Shown here: positions 50,853-58,791 of the stretch, piece after piece
Layout: each line of letters opens with the position of its first letter
Position numbering within the stretch: the stretch's first letter is position 1
Assembly (NCBI GenBank): GCA_030531645.1
Contig: JAUNNB010000001.1
Coordinates: 62,001 to 126,000 of the forward strand
Length of the DNA stretch: 64,000 nt
Origin: Candidatus Saccharimonadota bacterium
Lineage (GTDB): Bacteria > Patescibacteriota > Saccharimonadia > Saccharimonadales > Saccharimonadaceae
Reading direction: 5' to 3'
Position numbers and translations under genes: made by a program
The notes under the pieces: model-generated
Database searches by the model: none
The model's input: only the letters and a program-made list of their open reading frames with translations
What the model was told of the DNA's origin: nothing

Positions 50853-51830
50853 ATGAAGAAATTACGCAGTATCAACTTTAAGTCCCGCATCTTGGCTAGC
50901 CTTGCCGCTATCGCCTTGGTTTTTGGCGCAGTCTTCACTGCACCAGTCGCTCACGCTGAAGAGAGCAGCACTCCAAAGATCTGGATTCAGGTCTCCCCAG
51001 TCAACAACCGTGTCACCTTGAACGCTAAAGAGGAGTTGATGTATATCTTCAACATCGACAATATCGGCGCTCAGGAGTTCACTGTCAAGGTCTATGCTTC
51101 TCCATATCATGTCGTGGATGATAAATATAATATCGATTTCTCCTCTGAAACCAACCGCACTCAGCTCTCACGCTGGATGGATTTCCGCAAGAACGGCACT
51201 AAGGATGAGTTTAAGAAAGAACTCACTCTGACCATCCCAGCAGGCGGTCGCCAAAGTGTTGAATATCGCATCACTGTCCCTGCTGATATCCCAGCCGGCG
51301 GCCAGTATGCATCTGTTGTCACCGAATATGTTCCAACCAGCAACTCTGGTGGCACTGGCGTAACCACCGTTCCTCGCGTCAATATGCTCGTCTATGGCAC
51401 CACCAATGGTGACACCGAAGAATCTGCCGAGATGACCGAGCACGACATCACTGGCTTCCTCGTTTCTGGCAATGCTAAGGCTACATCCGTCGTTACTAAT
51501 ACCGGTAACACCGATTTTGTTGCCGACTATCACCTCAAGGTTGAAAGCCTCTTCGGCAAAACAGTTTACGAAAACAGCGCTATAAATGATGTCCTCCCAG
51601 ATACCTCTCGCCGCTTCGAGATGGAATGGGAAGAAACCCCTATGTTTGGCATCTTCCGCGCTACCAGTACAGTCAAAGTTCTAGGCCAGGAATACACAAA
51701 AACCAAGCTCGTCCTAGTGATCCCAGTCTTTGTAATAATCATAATCATTTTGCTATTGACAATCCTCATTGTGTGGATTATAATCCTAGTTAGGAAGCGC
51801 CAGGCTCAGAAGTCGCGCGTTATCGTCTAA
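50853..51830 (+). CDS. DUF916/WxL-interacting-like membrane-anchored surface protein
   Basis: 325 residues. Signal peptide (about 1-35, AVFTAPVAHAEE), IWIQVSPVNNRVTLNAKEELMYIFNIDNIG, RITVPADIPAGGQYASVVTE, a second beta domain (VTNTGNTDFVADYHLKV), TM helix at about 289-314 and tail RKRQAQKSR. It lacks the cysteine pair of the other two paralogues. AAGGAGGA precedes the ATG. The following gene encodes an IPNTG surface protein, so this locus combines DUF916-like and sortase-type proteins as WxL loci do in Firmicutes. Confidence 0.6.
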   Translation: MKKLRSINFKSRILASLAAIALVFGAVFTAPVAHAEESSTPKIWIQVSPVNNRVTLNAKEELMYIFNIDNIGAQEFTVKVYASPYHVVDDKYNIDFSSETNRTQLSRWMDFRKNGTKDEFKKELTLTIPAGGRQSVEYRITVPADIPAGGQYASVVTEYVPTSNSGGTGVTTVPRVNMLVYGTTNGDTEESAEMTEHDITGFLVSGNAKATSVVTNTGNTDFVADYHLKVESLFGKTVYENSAINDVLPDTSRRFEMEWEETPMFGIFRATSTVKVLGQEYTKTKLVLVIPVFVIIIIILLLTILIVWIIILVRKRQAQKSRVIV

Positions 51831-51863
51831 TCGCGATAGACGAACACGAAACGGAGGAGCCCG

Positions 51864-51915
51864 TAGCAATTCTGCGAGGATTGCTATGTAGCGGACAACT
51901 TGAACTGCGTCAAGT
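51864..51915. repeat. Two small palindromes between surface-protein genes
   Basis: tagcaat/attgcta (51864-51870 with 51880-51886) and acttga/tcaagt (51898-51903 with 51910-51915) lie in the 135-bp gap. No T run follows and no convincing promoter is seen. Confidence 0.5.
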
Positions 51916-51965
51916 GTGGAGTCGGCAAGCGTTTCAAATAAAAACTATAAAAAAGCGAGTGTGGA

Positions 51966-52895
51966 ATGAAAAAAAATCATCAAACCCTTTTACTCGGCGC
52001 GCTTGGCCTATCGGCTGTTTTAGCCAGCGTATATGCCGTGAACAAACTCCCTATATTTGCATCTGCAAATAGTTCTGGCGATGTTGATGTCAAAGTCAAG
52101 GTCGTGAACTCAAACGGGATTTACATATCATCAATTAAAGACGGTCAGGTCATGTATGATCACCTCCAAGAGGTTGAGGCTACATATTCTGATGTCTGGA
52201 ATATCCGCTATGTCTTGACTTATACAAAGACTGGCGAATCGGTCGAATTCAGAAAGAGAACTCTAGCCGACCAAGGCGACCCAACGGTCTCTGGTACGGA
52301 TAACTATGAACTTTCTGTGAAAGACCATTTCGGCAAGTTTGCTTTTGGCACTTATATTCTTTCGGCTTACAATGATGCCAATTCGATGCCTTCGGATACC
52401 GTATCATTTGTCTACAAGCCATACAAAATCGAAAATACCGGTGAATATGACGAAGAAACCGGCAACCCAATCGTAGAAATTACCACCAGCCCTGAGGTAG
52501 ATAAACTTGCGGTGATGGTGACCGACTTAAATGGTAACGAAATTTACAAGAAGCCTGTTCTTGTTGACACTAGCGTCGATATTGTGACACGCTACGTCGT
52601 TGACCTTGATGGTCTTGATGCGAAGAGTGGCGACTATCAAATCTTCGGTGTGACTGCCTATGACCGTGACGACAATCCTATCGATGGTATCGAACAGGAA
52701 GGTGCGGGTATCGATTTCGAAAAAGTTGAACCAGTCCCAGAAATTCCTAACACTGGTGCTAGCTCACTCTTCGAGGAGATGAACCTCACTAAGGCTGATA
52801 TTATGTCAGCGCTCATCGTCCTCTTTGTGGCCTCAATCTTCGTCGCGTTCTCAATCTTGAAACGCACTGGCCGCAAATCATCTGAAAAACGCTAA
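51966..52895 (+). CDS. Sortase-type surface protein with IPNTG motif
   Basis: 309 residues. Signal peptide (about 1-34), extracellular beta-rich region with FGKFAFGTYILSAYNDANS and a second repeat-like unit (SGDYQIFGVTAYDRDDNP), then PVPEIPNTGASS, a hydrophobic helix (about 278-300) and a basic tail (KRTGRKSSEKR). This is a canonical LPxTG-type sorting signal with Ile in position 1. No sortase gene is in the window. Probably a wall-linked partner of the DUF916-like proteins upstream. Confidence 0.75.
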   Translation: MKKNHQTLLLGALGLSAVLASVYAVNKLPIFASANSSGDVDVKVKVVNSNGIYISSIKDGQVMYDHLQEVEATYSDVWNIRYVLTYTKTGESVEFRKRTLADQGDPTVSGTDNYELSVKDHFGKFAFGTYILSAYNDANSMPSDTVSFVYKPYKIENTGEYDEETGNPIVEITTSPEVDKLAVMVTDLNGNEIYKKPVLVDTSVDIVTRYVVDLDGLDAKSGDYQIFGVTAYDRDDNPIDGIEQEGAGIDFEKVEPVPEIPNTGASSLFEEMNLTKADIMSALIVLFVASIFVAFSILKRTGRKSSEKR

Positions 52896-52904
52896 TCAAT
52901 TAAA

Positions 52905-52965
52905 CGCAAAATTCATTCCTCTCACGGAGGTAAAGGGCCTCCGTGAGCACTTGCGTTTTTTAATT
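52905..52965 (+). terminator. Nested terminator hairpin
   Basis: ctcacggagg/cctccgtgag (10 bp, 52921-52930 with 52938-52947) inside an outer aaacgcaa/ttgcgttt pair, then a T run. The outer arm ttgcgt doubles as the -35 of tRNA-Val. Confidence 0.8.
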
Positions 52966-52979
52966 TCTTGTGCTATTAT
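52951..52979 (+). promoter_or_regulatory. Promoter of tRNA-Val
   Basis: TTGCGT (52951-52956), 17-bp spacer ending in TGTGC, TATTAT (52974-52979), 9 nt before the mature tRNA 5' end. Confidence 0.7.
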
Positions 52980-52988
52980 AGTGTAAGC

Positions 52989-53065
52989 GGGCGGTTAGCT
53001 CAGTTGGCTAGAGCGCGTCTTTGACGTAGACGAGGTCAGAGGTTCGACTCCTCTATCGCCCACCA
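52989..53065 (+). tRNA. tRNA-Val (anticodon GAC)
   Basis: Acceptor GGGCGGT/ATCGCCC, D-arm, anticodon stem GTCT/AGAC with loop TTGACGT, T-arm GAGG-TTCGACT-CCTC, discriminator A and CCA at 53063-53065. Confidence 0.95.
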
Positions 53066-53072
53066 CGAAGAT

Positions 53073-53098
53073 CAACGGATAAAATCCGTTGTTTTTTT
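53073..53098 (+). terminator. Terminator of tRNA-Val
   Basis: caacggat-aaa-atccgttg stem plus T7. Confidence 0.9.
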
Positions 53099-53160
53099 GT
53101 TGGAAAAAATAAAACGCTTATGGTTTCAAAAACAGATAAATTATGGTAAAATAGCACCAG

Positions 53161-53892
53161 ATGGAAAAACGACAATTGAGTTTTTTGGACCGCAATCCCA
53201 TTTTGAAGGATGCATTAAGCCTTGTTTTCTTCGTGGTCTGCGTGATTCTAGGTACACTCATTGTCAACAACTTCATTTTCCGCTCTTATAATGTCATCGG
53301 TATTTCGATGGAAAACACTTTCAAGGATGGCGACCGCGTTATCGTGAATCGCCTCACTGTTTCTATGTCTCACTTTGCTGGCCAGGAATACATCCCAAAT
53401 CGTGGCCAAATTATTGTCTTTGCTAACGGCTCTACCTCTGGTCCACTCACTTGTGGCGCCGAAGCCGGCATCGCCGATCAATACGTCATCAAGCGTGTGG
53501 TTGGCTTCCCAGGCGAGCGTGTCACCGTGAAAGACGGTGTTCTCACAGTTTACAACGATGAACACCCAGATGGCTTCCATCCTGACGATGAAACTCGCGT
53601 CTCCGACGAGGACGGCCCTAAGGCCTTCACTGCCGGTGAAGTCGATACCATTGTCCCGGCTGGCGAGCTCTTCGTAGCTGGCGATAACAGGGAAGGAACT
53701 CATTCTAACGACTCCCGCTACAAACTCGGCACCATCCCGTATTGTCGTGTAGTTGGTCCAGTTATGCTTCGCCTCTTCCCACTTAACAAGCTCCGCTTCT
53801 TTGCTGAGATTCCCAAGATTGATTTATTAGAGACTACAGCAGACACACTAAATCTCTCTGCAGGAACAAATTTAGTTATTAAACGTGATTAA
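53161..53892 (+). CDS. lepB: Signal peptidase I
   Basis: 243 residues. One TM helix (about 18-40), the catalytic Ser in VIGISMENTFKDGDRVIVNR, the Lys general base in YVIKRVVGFPGERV, and the box FVAGDNREGTHSNDSRY. It cleaves signal peptides of the many secreted proteins in the window. TAAAAT is 8 nt before the ATG. It is followed closely by a membrane protein and HtrA, forming an envelope-quality operon. Confidence 0.95.
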   Translation: MEKRQLSFLDRNPILKDALSLVFFVVCVILGTLIVNNFIFRSYNVIGISMENTFKDGDRVIVNRLTVSMSHFAGQEYIPNRGQIIVFANGSTSGPLTCGAEAGIADQYVIKRVVGFPGERVTVKDGVLTVYNDEHPDGFHPDDETRVSDEDGPKAFTAGEVDTIVPAGELFVAGDNREGTHSNDSRYKLGTIPYCRVVGPVMLRLFPLNKLRFFAEIPKIDLLETTADTLNLSAGTNLVIKRD

Positions 53893-53906
53893 GGTTGGAG
53901 GTAAAA

Positions 53907-54689
53907 ATGCCTGATTACATATTATTTAGGAAAAGTAGGAATGTCGCGAGCTCGGTGCTCCATGTTTTCTTTAATCTTGCGCTCGGTGTCCTGTCGATTG
54001 CGGTTACCTATCTTACAAAGAGCTGGTATCTCGGTATCATCCTAGTCCTCATCTCTAAATGGCGCATGTTCCTCGTTCGCCCTCGCTACTGGGTTCTAAA
54101 CCTCAAGTCTAACCTCGTCGATCTCATTGTCGGTATCAGTTTTGTCCTCATTACCTACTGTTCAGGCGACAGCTTCCTTCCGATTCATGTCATTTTAGCA
54201 GTCCTTTACTGCGCTTGGCTCATCTTTCTCAAGCCTCGCTCATCTACCGTCGCGACAGCCCTCCAGGCTCTCACTGCTATGTATCTTGGCACCACCTGTG
54301 CCACCCTTATCTTCGCCAACGCTGACGCAATTTTCCTCACGGCCTCCTGCGCCGTGGTCGCATTCGCCTCTGCCCGTCACGTCCTAGTCCAGAGTGACGA
54401 CACGGATTTTTCCATCATTCCGCTCACCGCTGCCCTTGTCGCCGCCGAAATCTCATGGCTCTCCCAGTCATGGCTCATTGTCTATAGTTTCCCTACTCTC
54501 GGCATCATCGTCCCTCAGCTCTCTCTCGTGATGCTCATCGCTGCTGTCGCCTTCGGTTACATCTATAAATCCATCAAAGAAAACGAAGGCCGCCTCAATT
54601 TCGGCGAAGTCGCTATGCTTGTATTTTTCTCAATAATTTTGATTGCCGTCATCGTACTCGGCTTTAGCAAACCAATATTTAACGTCTAG
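53907..54689 (+). CDS. Polytopic membrane protein, unknown
   Basis: About 260 residues with about eight TM helices covering almost the whole length. The start at 53907 is preferred because GGAGGT lies 6 nt upstream; the in-frame TTG at 53895 overlaps that site. No catalytic motif recognised. Lies between signal peptidase I and HtrA with tight spacing, so a role in envelope protein handling is possible but not shown. Confidence 0.65.
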   Translation: MPDYILFRKSRNVASSVLHVFFNLALGVLSIAVTYLTKSWYLGIILVLISKWRMFLVRPRYWVLNLKSNLVDLIVGISFVLITYCSGDSFLPIHVILAVLYCAWLIFLKPRSSTVATALQALTAMYLGTTCATLIFANADAIFLTASCAVVAFASARHVLVQSDDTDFSIIPLTAALVAAEISWLSQSWLIVYSFPTLGIIVPQLSLVMLIAAVAFGYIYKSIKENEGRLNFGEVAMLVFFSIILIAVIVLGFSKPIFNV

Positions 54690-54696
54690 GAGGTAT

Positions 54697-55992
54697 ATGA
54701 AGGACGAGGAACTCAAAGATAAAATTGAAGATCAACCTGTGGAAAACTCTGAAGAAACTGTGGAAAAGTCGGATGAAGAACCGGCCAAAACAGAGGAGAA
54801 ACCAGCTAAGGTCGAAACTAAACTTACTAAAATCGACTACGACAAAAAGGAAGAAAAACCTGCTGAAAAGAAGAGCTCAACCTCTAATAACGGCGTACTC
54901 GTAATCGCTATCTTGGCCCTTATGACAGGTGTTATCGCCCTCAGTATGCTCTTTGTTCAGTATTTTGTCCCAAGTATCAGCTCGCCGGTCACCCTCTATA
55001 ACAACGATGGAAATAACAACATTACCTTCGAGGAAGGCGCCCCTATCGCAGATGTGGCGGCCGCCGTCTCCCCATCTGTCGTCTCTATCGTCACCGAGAC
55101 TCGCACCACCTCTTGGTACGGTTCTTATGATTCCTCCGCCGCCGGCACCGGCTTCATCGTCACTGCCGATGGCTTCGTCGTCACCAATAAGCACGTTGTC
55201 GAAGGCGCTCGCACCATCAATATCATTATGGATAACGGCACTGAATACAAGAATGTCAAACTTATCGGCACCGACCCTTTGAACGATGTTGCAGTCCTCA
55301 AAATTGACGGCGTTTCTGATCTTAAAGCCGTTAAACTCGGCGATTCCAAGACTCTTCGCGCTGGCCAGCAGGTCATCGCCATCGGCAACGCTCTTGGCCA
55401 ATACCAAAATACCGTCACCGCCGGTATCATTTCTGGCACCGGCCGCAGCCTCACCGCCGCCGATTCCACCGGCTCTACATATGAAAACCTCTCTGATATG
55501 ATTCAAACCGACGCCGCCATCAACGGTGGCAACTCCGGTGGTCCACTCGTCAACGCCGCTGGTGAGGTTATCGGTATTAATACCGCCTACGCTTCAGATT
55601 CCCAGAGTATCGGTTTTGCCATCCCTATTACAGGGGTTAAAGGCCTCATCCGCGATGCCATCAAAGAAGGCAAAATCCAACGCGCAGTGCTCGGTGTCCG
55701 CTACTATTCTCTCGATGCCGCCAAGGCTAAAGAGCTTGATTTGGGTGTCGAATCTGGCGCCTACCTCTATACTTCTAACAGCTCTTCTGCTATCATCTCA
55801 GGTGGTTCTGCCGAAATCGCAGGTCTGAAAGACGGCGATGTTATCGTCGCTATCAACGATACCTACATCGGCCCTGCCGGATCCCTCAGCACTCTAGTTG
55901 GTGAATACTCTGTAGGAGACACCGTTAAACTCACAGTCGTCCGCAATAAACAAGCCTTTGAAGTCAACGCAACATTAACTGCGTATAAGTAA
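54697..55992 (+). CDS. htrA: HtrA/DegP-like serine protease with PDZ domain
   Basis: 431 residues from the ATG after TAGGAGGTAT. A Glu/Lys-rich cytosolic N-terminus (1-65), one TM helix (about 68-90), then an extracellular trypsin-like domain with the triad His (VVTNKHVVEG), Asp (DPLNDVAVLKI) and Ser (NGGNSGGPLVNAAGEVIGIN), and a C-terminal PDZ domain (GLKDGDVIVAINDTYIG). It degrades or refolds damaged surface proteins. Layout matches Gram-positive HtrA. Confidence 0.94.
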   Translation: MKDEELKDKIEDQPVENSEETVEKSDEEPAKTEEKPAKVETKLTKIDYDKKEEKPAEKKSSTSNNGVLVIAILALMTGVIALSMLFVQYFVPSISSPVTLYNNDGNNNITFEEGAPIADVAAAVSPSVVSIVTETRTTSWYGSYDSSAAGTGFIVTADGFVVTNKHVVEGARTINIIMDNGTEYKNVKLIGTDPLNDVAVLKIDGVSDLKAVKLGDSKTLRAGQQVIAIGNALGQYQNTVTAGIISGTGRSLTAADSTGSTYENLSDMIQTDAAINGGNSGGPLVNAAGEVIGINTAYASDSQSIGFAIPITGVKGLIRDAIKEGKIQRAVLGVRYYSLDAAKAKELDLGVESGAYLYTSNSSSAIISGGSAEIAGLKDGDVIVAINDTYIGPAGSLSTLVGEYSVGDTVKLTVVRNKQAFEVNATLTAYK

Positions 55993-56009
55993 AGTTAAAC
56001 ATAACAGTC

Positions 56010-56038
56010 TTGACAATTTGTCCAATCTGTGCTATAAT
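56010..56038 (+). promoter_or_regulatory. Accessory-type promoter of the 56158 gene
   Basis: TTGACA (56010-56015), 17-bp spacer ending in TGTGC, TATAAT (56033-56038). A ~115-nt leader follows with hairpin gagggc/gccctc (about 56067-56082) and ends in AAGGAGGG. Confidence 0.82.
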
Positions 56039-56157
56039 GGGGGCATAGCATTGATTGGGCTGTCGCGAGGGCGGGAGCCCTCAAAGCACCTTACAATGTA
56101 GCAACAGAAAGGCACTTACTCAGTTTAAAAAAATCAAAATTTAAGGAGGGTTAAACC

Positions 56158-57555
56158 ATGAGTAAAGTAAAAGAAGCAGTAGGACAGTTAGGCAATCTCG
56201 TAGGAGCAGGCAAGAAAGGCCAGCCCCAGAACGGCGTTCCCGCAGAAGATCGTAAGGCTGAAATCGAAGCCCAGATGCGCAAACTCCAGGAGGAGAAAGA
56301 CGCTATCGACAAGGCTGAAGCTGACATCAAGGCAGCAGAGGACCAGGCTAAGAAAGAAGCTGAAGCGAAGGCAAGGAAAGAGGCCGAAGAAAAACTGAAG
56401 GCAGAAGCCGCAGCGAAAGAGGCTGAGGAAAAAGCCAAGAAAGAAGCCGAAGAAAAGGCTAAGAAAGAGGCCGAAGAGAAAGCCAAAAAGGATGCTGAGG
56501 CGAAAGCCGAAGTAGAACGCAGGCAGGCTGAAGCTGAAGCTGCTCGCAAGAAGGCCGAAGATGAGCGTAAAGCTCGTGAAGCCGAAGAAGCTCGTAAAAA
56601 AGCAGAGGCAGAAGCGGCGCGCAAGAAAGCTGAGGCTGAGGCTAAAGCGAAGGCCGAGGCGGAAGCCAAGGCAAAAGCGGCGGCAGAGGCCAAAGCAAAG
56701 GCTGAAGCAGAAGCCAAGGCGAGAGCCGAAGCGGAAGCTCAGCAGAAGGCTATCGAAGCTGCTCGCCAGGCCGAAGCAAAGCCGAAGAAAGGCAAGCTCA
56801 ACAGGGAGAAAGGTTATCCCAGACTCTCTTATGAGGAGCTGATGGCTTTGAACGGTGGTCATCTGGTAGACTCCAAGGAGATCGAAGATGCTGAAATCGC
56901 AGGCTACATCAAATCCGAGCAGTATGCTGTAGACACTCAGGTTACCCTGGACGGCGGTGCTCCCAGCACCAAACTTCAGACCACGGTCGCCAGAATGTAC
57001 AAGGCATCTCCGGATATGAAAGCTCCTGAAGGTATGGCAATCTACGATGAATGGAAGGTCGCTCACAGGCGCCCGGATGGCACCGTTAAGGTTCCCAATG
57101 CGTATCAGGCAGCTCAGGGTCAGGAAATCACCATCACGGCGGTCATCGATCCGTCTGCAATGGTTGAGCCGGAACCCGAACCGGAAAAGCCCTCAGCACC
57201 CCTTAAGGGCGCAGCTTATGGCAGTGAGCCGAAGGAGAGCTCCAGTAGCACTTGTCCCATGGTCCATCCCATCAGCGCGATTCAGAAACGTCTCGATAAA
57301 GGGCACACAGTCCTGGTTACACAGCTAATCAAGGGTAACGGCACCTACTATGCACTCGTTGAGGATGCCAGAGCTAACGGAGTTGAAGTACTCGAATATA
57401 AGTTCTACTATATCGACAAACCGACCCCTGAAAGCGACGGCTACATCATTGAAGGAATTTATCCGACCAAGGCTGAAAAGCAGAAGTTCTTCGTTGAGAA
57501 CGATGGTGATCAGAAGAACCCGGTTGATGTGGTCCTGGTTGAGAAGAAATCCTGA
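56158..57555 (+). CDS. Cytosolic long-helix protein (Ala/Glu/Lys repeats) with unknown C-terminal domains
   Basis: 465 residues, no signal peptide or TM. Residues ~35-205 are an almost uninterrupted Ala/Glu/Lys/Arg helix with repeats such as KKEAEEKAKKEAEEKAKK and AEAKAKAEAEAKAKAAAEA, expected to form a single alpha helix or coiled coil some 25 nm long. Residues ~210-330 and ~370-465 are two mixed domains of unknown type joined by a Pro/Glu linker (PEPEPEKPSAP). Codon use (CCG, CTG, GCG, CCC) differs clearly from the flanking genes, suggesting transfer or very different expression constraints. It has its own strong promoter and terminator. Confidence 0.65.
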   Translation: MSKVKEAVGQLGNLVGAGKKGQPQNGVPAEDRKAEIEAQMRKLQEEKDAIDKAEADIKAAEDQAKKEAEAKARKEAEEKLKAEAAAKEAEEKAKKEAEEKAKKEAEEKAKKDAEAKAEVERRQAEAEAARKKAEDERKAREAEEARKKAEAEAARKKAEAEAKAKAEAEAKAKAAAEAKAKAEAEAKARAEAEAQQKAIEAARQAEAKPKKGKLNREKGYPRLSYEELMALNGGHLVDSKEIEDAEIAGYIKSEQYAVDTQVTLDGGAPSTKLQTTVARMYKASPDMKAPEGMAIYDEWKVAHRRPDGTVKVPNAYQAAQGQEITITAVIDPSAMVEPEPEPEKPSAPLKGAAYGSEPKESSSSTCPMVHPISAIQKRLDKGHTVLVTQLIKGNGTYYALVEDARANGVEVLEYKFYYIDKPTPESDGYIIEGIYPTKAEKQKFFVENDGDQKNPVDVVLVEKKS

Positions 57556-57594
57556 TTTGGTTTCGCTAAGCTAATTCTGTTTTGTTACGTTAGG

Positions 57595-57625
57595 CCCCCG
57601 CACCCATTCGTGCGGGGGTTTAATT
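57595..57625 (+). terminator. Rho-independent terminator
   Basis: cccccgcac/gtgcggggg (57595-57603 with 57610-57618) and a T-rich tail. Confidence 0.9.
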
Positions 57626-57709
57626 TTGCCCAAAAATGGCCCGTTCAACACTTTAAAAACACATAAAACATAACCAATTTGACAAGAAGTAAAAATAACC
57701 ATAAAACTA

Positions 57710-57738
57710 TTGACTTTTTTAGCAAAGTGTGCTATAAT
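57710..57738 (+). promoter_or_regulatory. Accessory-type promoter of the 57982-60351 operon
   Basis: TTGACT (57710-57715), 17-bp spacer ending in GTGTGC, TATAAT (57733-57738). Confidence 0.82.
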
Positions 57739-57744
57739 GGTATC

Positions 57745-57981
57745 AGTCAATAGGATCGGGGTTCCAAAAGGCTGAGGTGTAAAAGATCAAAGCAGTTTGC
57801 CGGTACTATGACGACCATTAAAAACCGAATCATCCCAGGTACAAAATACCTGGTTTAGATACTTACAGAAAGGGAAAGGCAAAGGGGGGCCTCCAAAGGC
57901 TTCAATGGTGGGATTGGTAGCCTGCCGAATTTTGTTCTTTTCAAAAAACAACAAAAATTCGAATATAAGGAGGAAAAAACA
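57745..57981 (+). other. Long structured 5' leader (about 235 nt)
   Basis: No ORF of note. Contains hairpin ccaggta/tacctgg (about 57836-57854), gcct/aggc near 57890-57901, and an A/T-rich hairpin cgaatttt..aaaaattcg (about 57928-57963), then AAGGAGGAAA before the ATG. I could not match it to TPP, cobalamin, SAM or other well-known riboswitch cores. Confidence 0.5.
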
Positions 57982-58779
57982 ATGTTAGGTATCGTTTTTG
58001 GATTTATGATCACAATCATCGCCGGCTACTTCTTCTTGGGTAGACAGTGCGAAAACGCTGGCGACGGGAAGCAGCCCTTGGAGCTCAACAAGCTCGCTAA
58101 GGGTATCTTCTATACACTCATTATTCTGGTAATCTTCTTGAACGGCTGGCTCGTTTCGAAGCTCGGAATCTTTGCAGGTGTCATTTTTATCGTAGCACTC
58201 ATGCTCGCTGAGGTTTACCTCGACAAGCATAACAGACCGGCAACGGCTTGGGTGGTGCTCGCTGAAATCGGCCTCGGAGTTCTGAGTATTGCGGTAGCGA
58301 GAATCCAGACATTCAAGGGGAATCTTCCGTTTATGATCCTGGTAGCTATGGGAATCGTCGCAACCATTCTGGTATGGACTTTCTACTACTACGGAGATAC
58401 GGAAGAAAAACAGGAAGGAGTGAAGCAGAAGAAGGCGGAAGTCAAGGCAAAGTTCGAAGAGCACAAAGTTCAGAAACAGGCTAAGGCAGAAGCAAAGAAG
58501 GCTGAAAAAGCCAAAAAAGCCGAAGCAGAGGAAGCTGAGAGATTAGCAGCCCGAGCTAAGATTCAGGAAGCCCAGCAGGCTAACGAATCTAAAGGCCAAG
58601 ATGTAACTGTAAACGTAAATGTAACTGAGGGTGAGCGTGATGCTCAGACGCGTATCTGGCAGAAAATCGCCGGCTGTACTTTAGTCGTAGCGTGCTTTGC
58701 TGGAGCTATCGCGTTCTACGCGTTGGTGTTCATTAGGGAATTTCCCTCTTTGGACATCACCAATTTCTTCACCAGATAA
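57982..58779 (+). CDS. Membrane protein with cytosolic Lys/Ala/Glu helix, unknown
   Basis: 265 residues. Four TM helices (about 1-20, 42-60, 62-78, 92-142 as a pair), then a ~65-residue charged helix (KKAEVKAKFEEHKVQKQAKAEAKKAEKAKKAEAEE region) and a last TM helix at about 232-256. The helix composition matches the long helix of the 56158 protein, so the two could pack together at the membrane. Codon use is shifted as in that gene. It is cotranscribed with the next gene, with a 12-nt gap. Confidence 0.65.
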   Translation: MLGIVFGFMITIIAGYFFLGRQCENAGDGKQPLELNKLAKGIFYTLIILVIFLNGWLVSKLGIFAGVIFIVALMLAEVYLDKHNRPATAWVVLAEIGLGVLSIAVARIQTFKGNLPFMILVAMGIVATILVWTFYYYGDTEEKQEGVKQKKAEVKAKFEEHKVQKQAKAEAKKAEKAKKAEAEEAERLAARAKIQEAQQANESKGQDVTVNVNVTEGERDAQTRIWQKIAGCTLVVACFAGAIAFYALVFIREFPSLDITNFFTR

Positions 58780-58791
58780 GGAGGTGGGCTT

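Noticed and set aside
56151-56717. Long minus-strand open frame rich in Ala and Ser
   Set aside because: It is the antisense shadow of the Ala/Glu/Lys repeat on the plus strand, has no ribosome site or promoter, and shows low-complexity composition.
57745-57981. Known riboswitch (TPP, cobalamin or SAM)
   Set aside because: The conserved cores of these classes were not found; only generic stems are visible, so it is reported as an unassigned leader.
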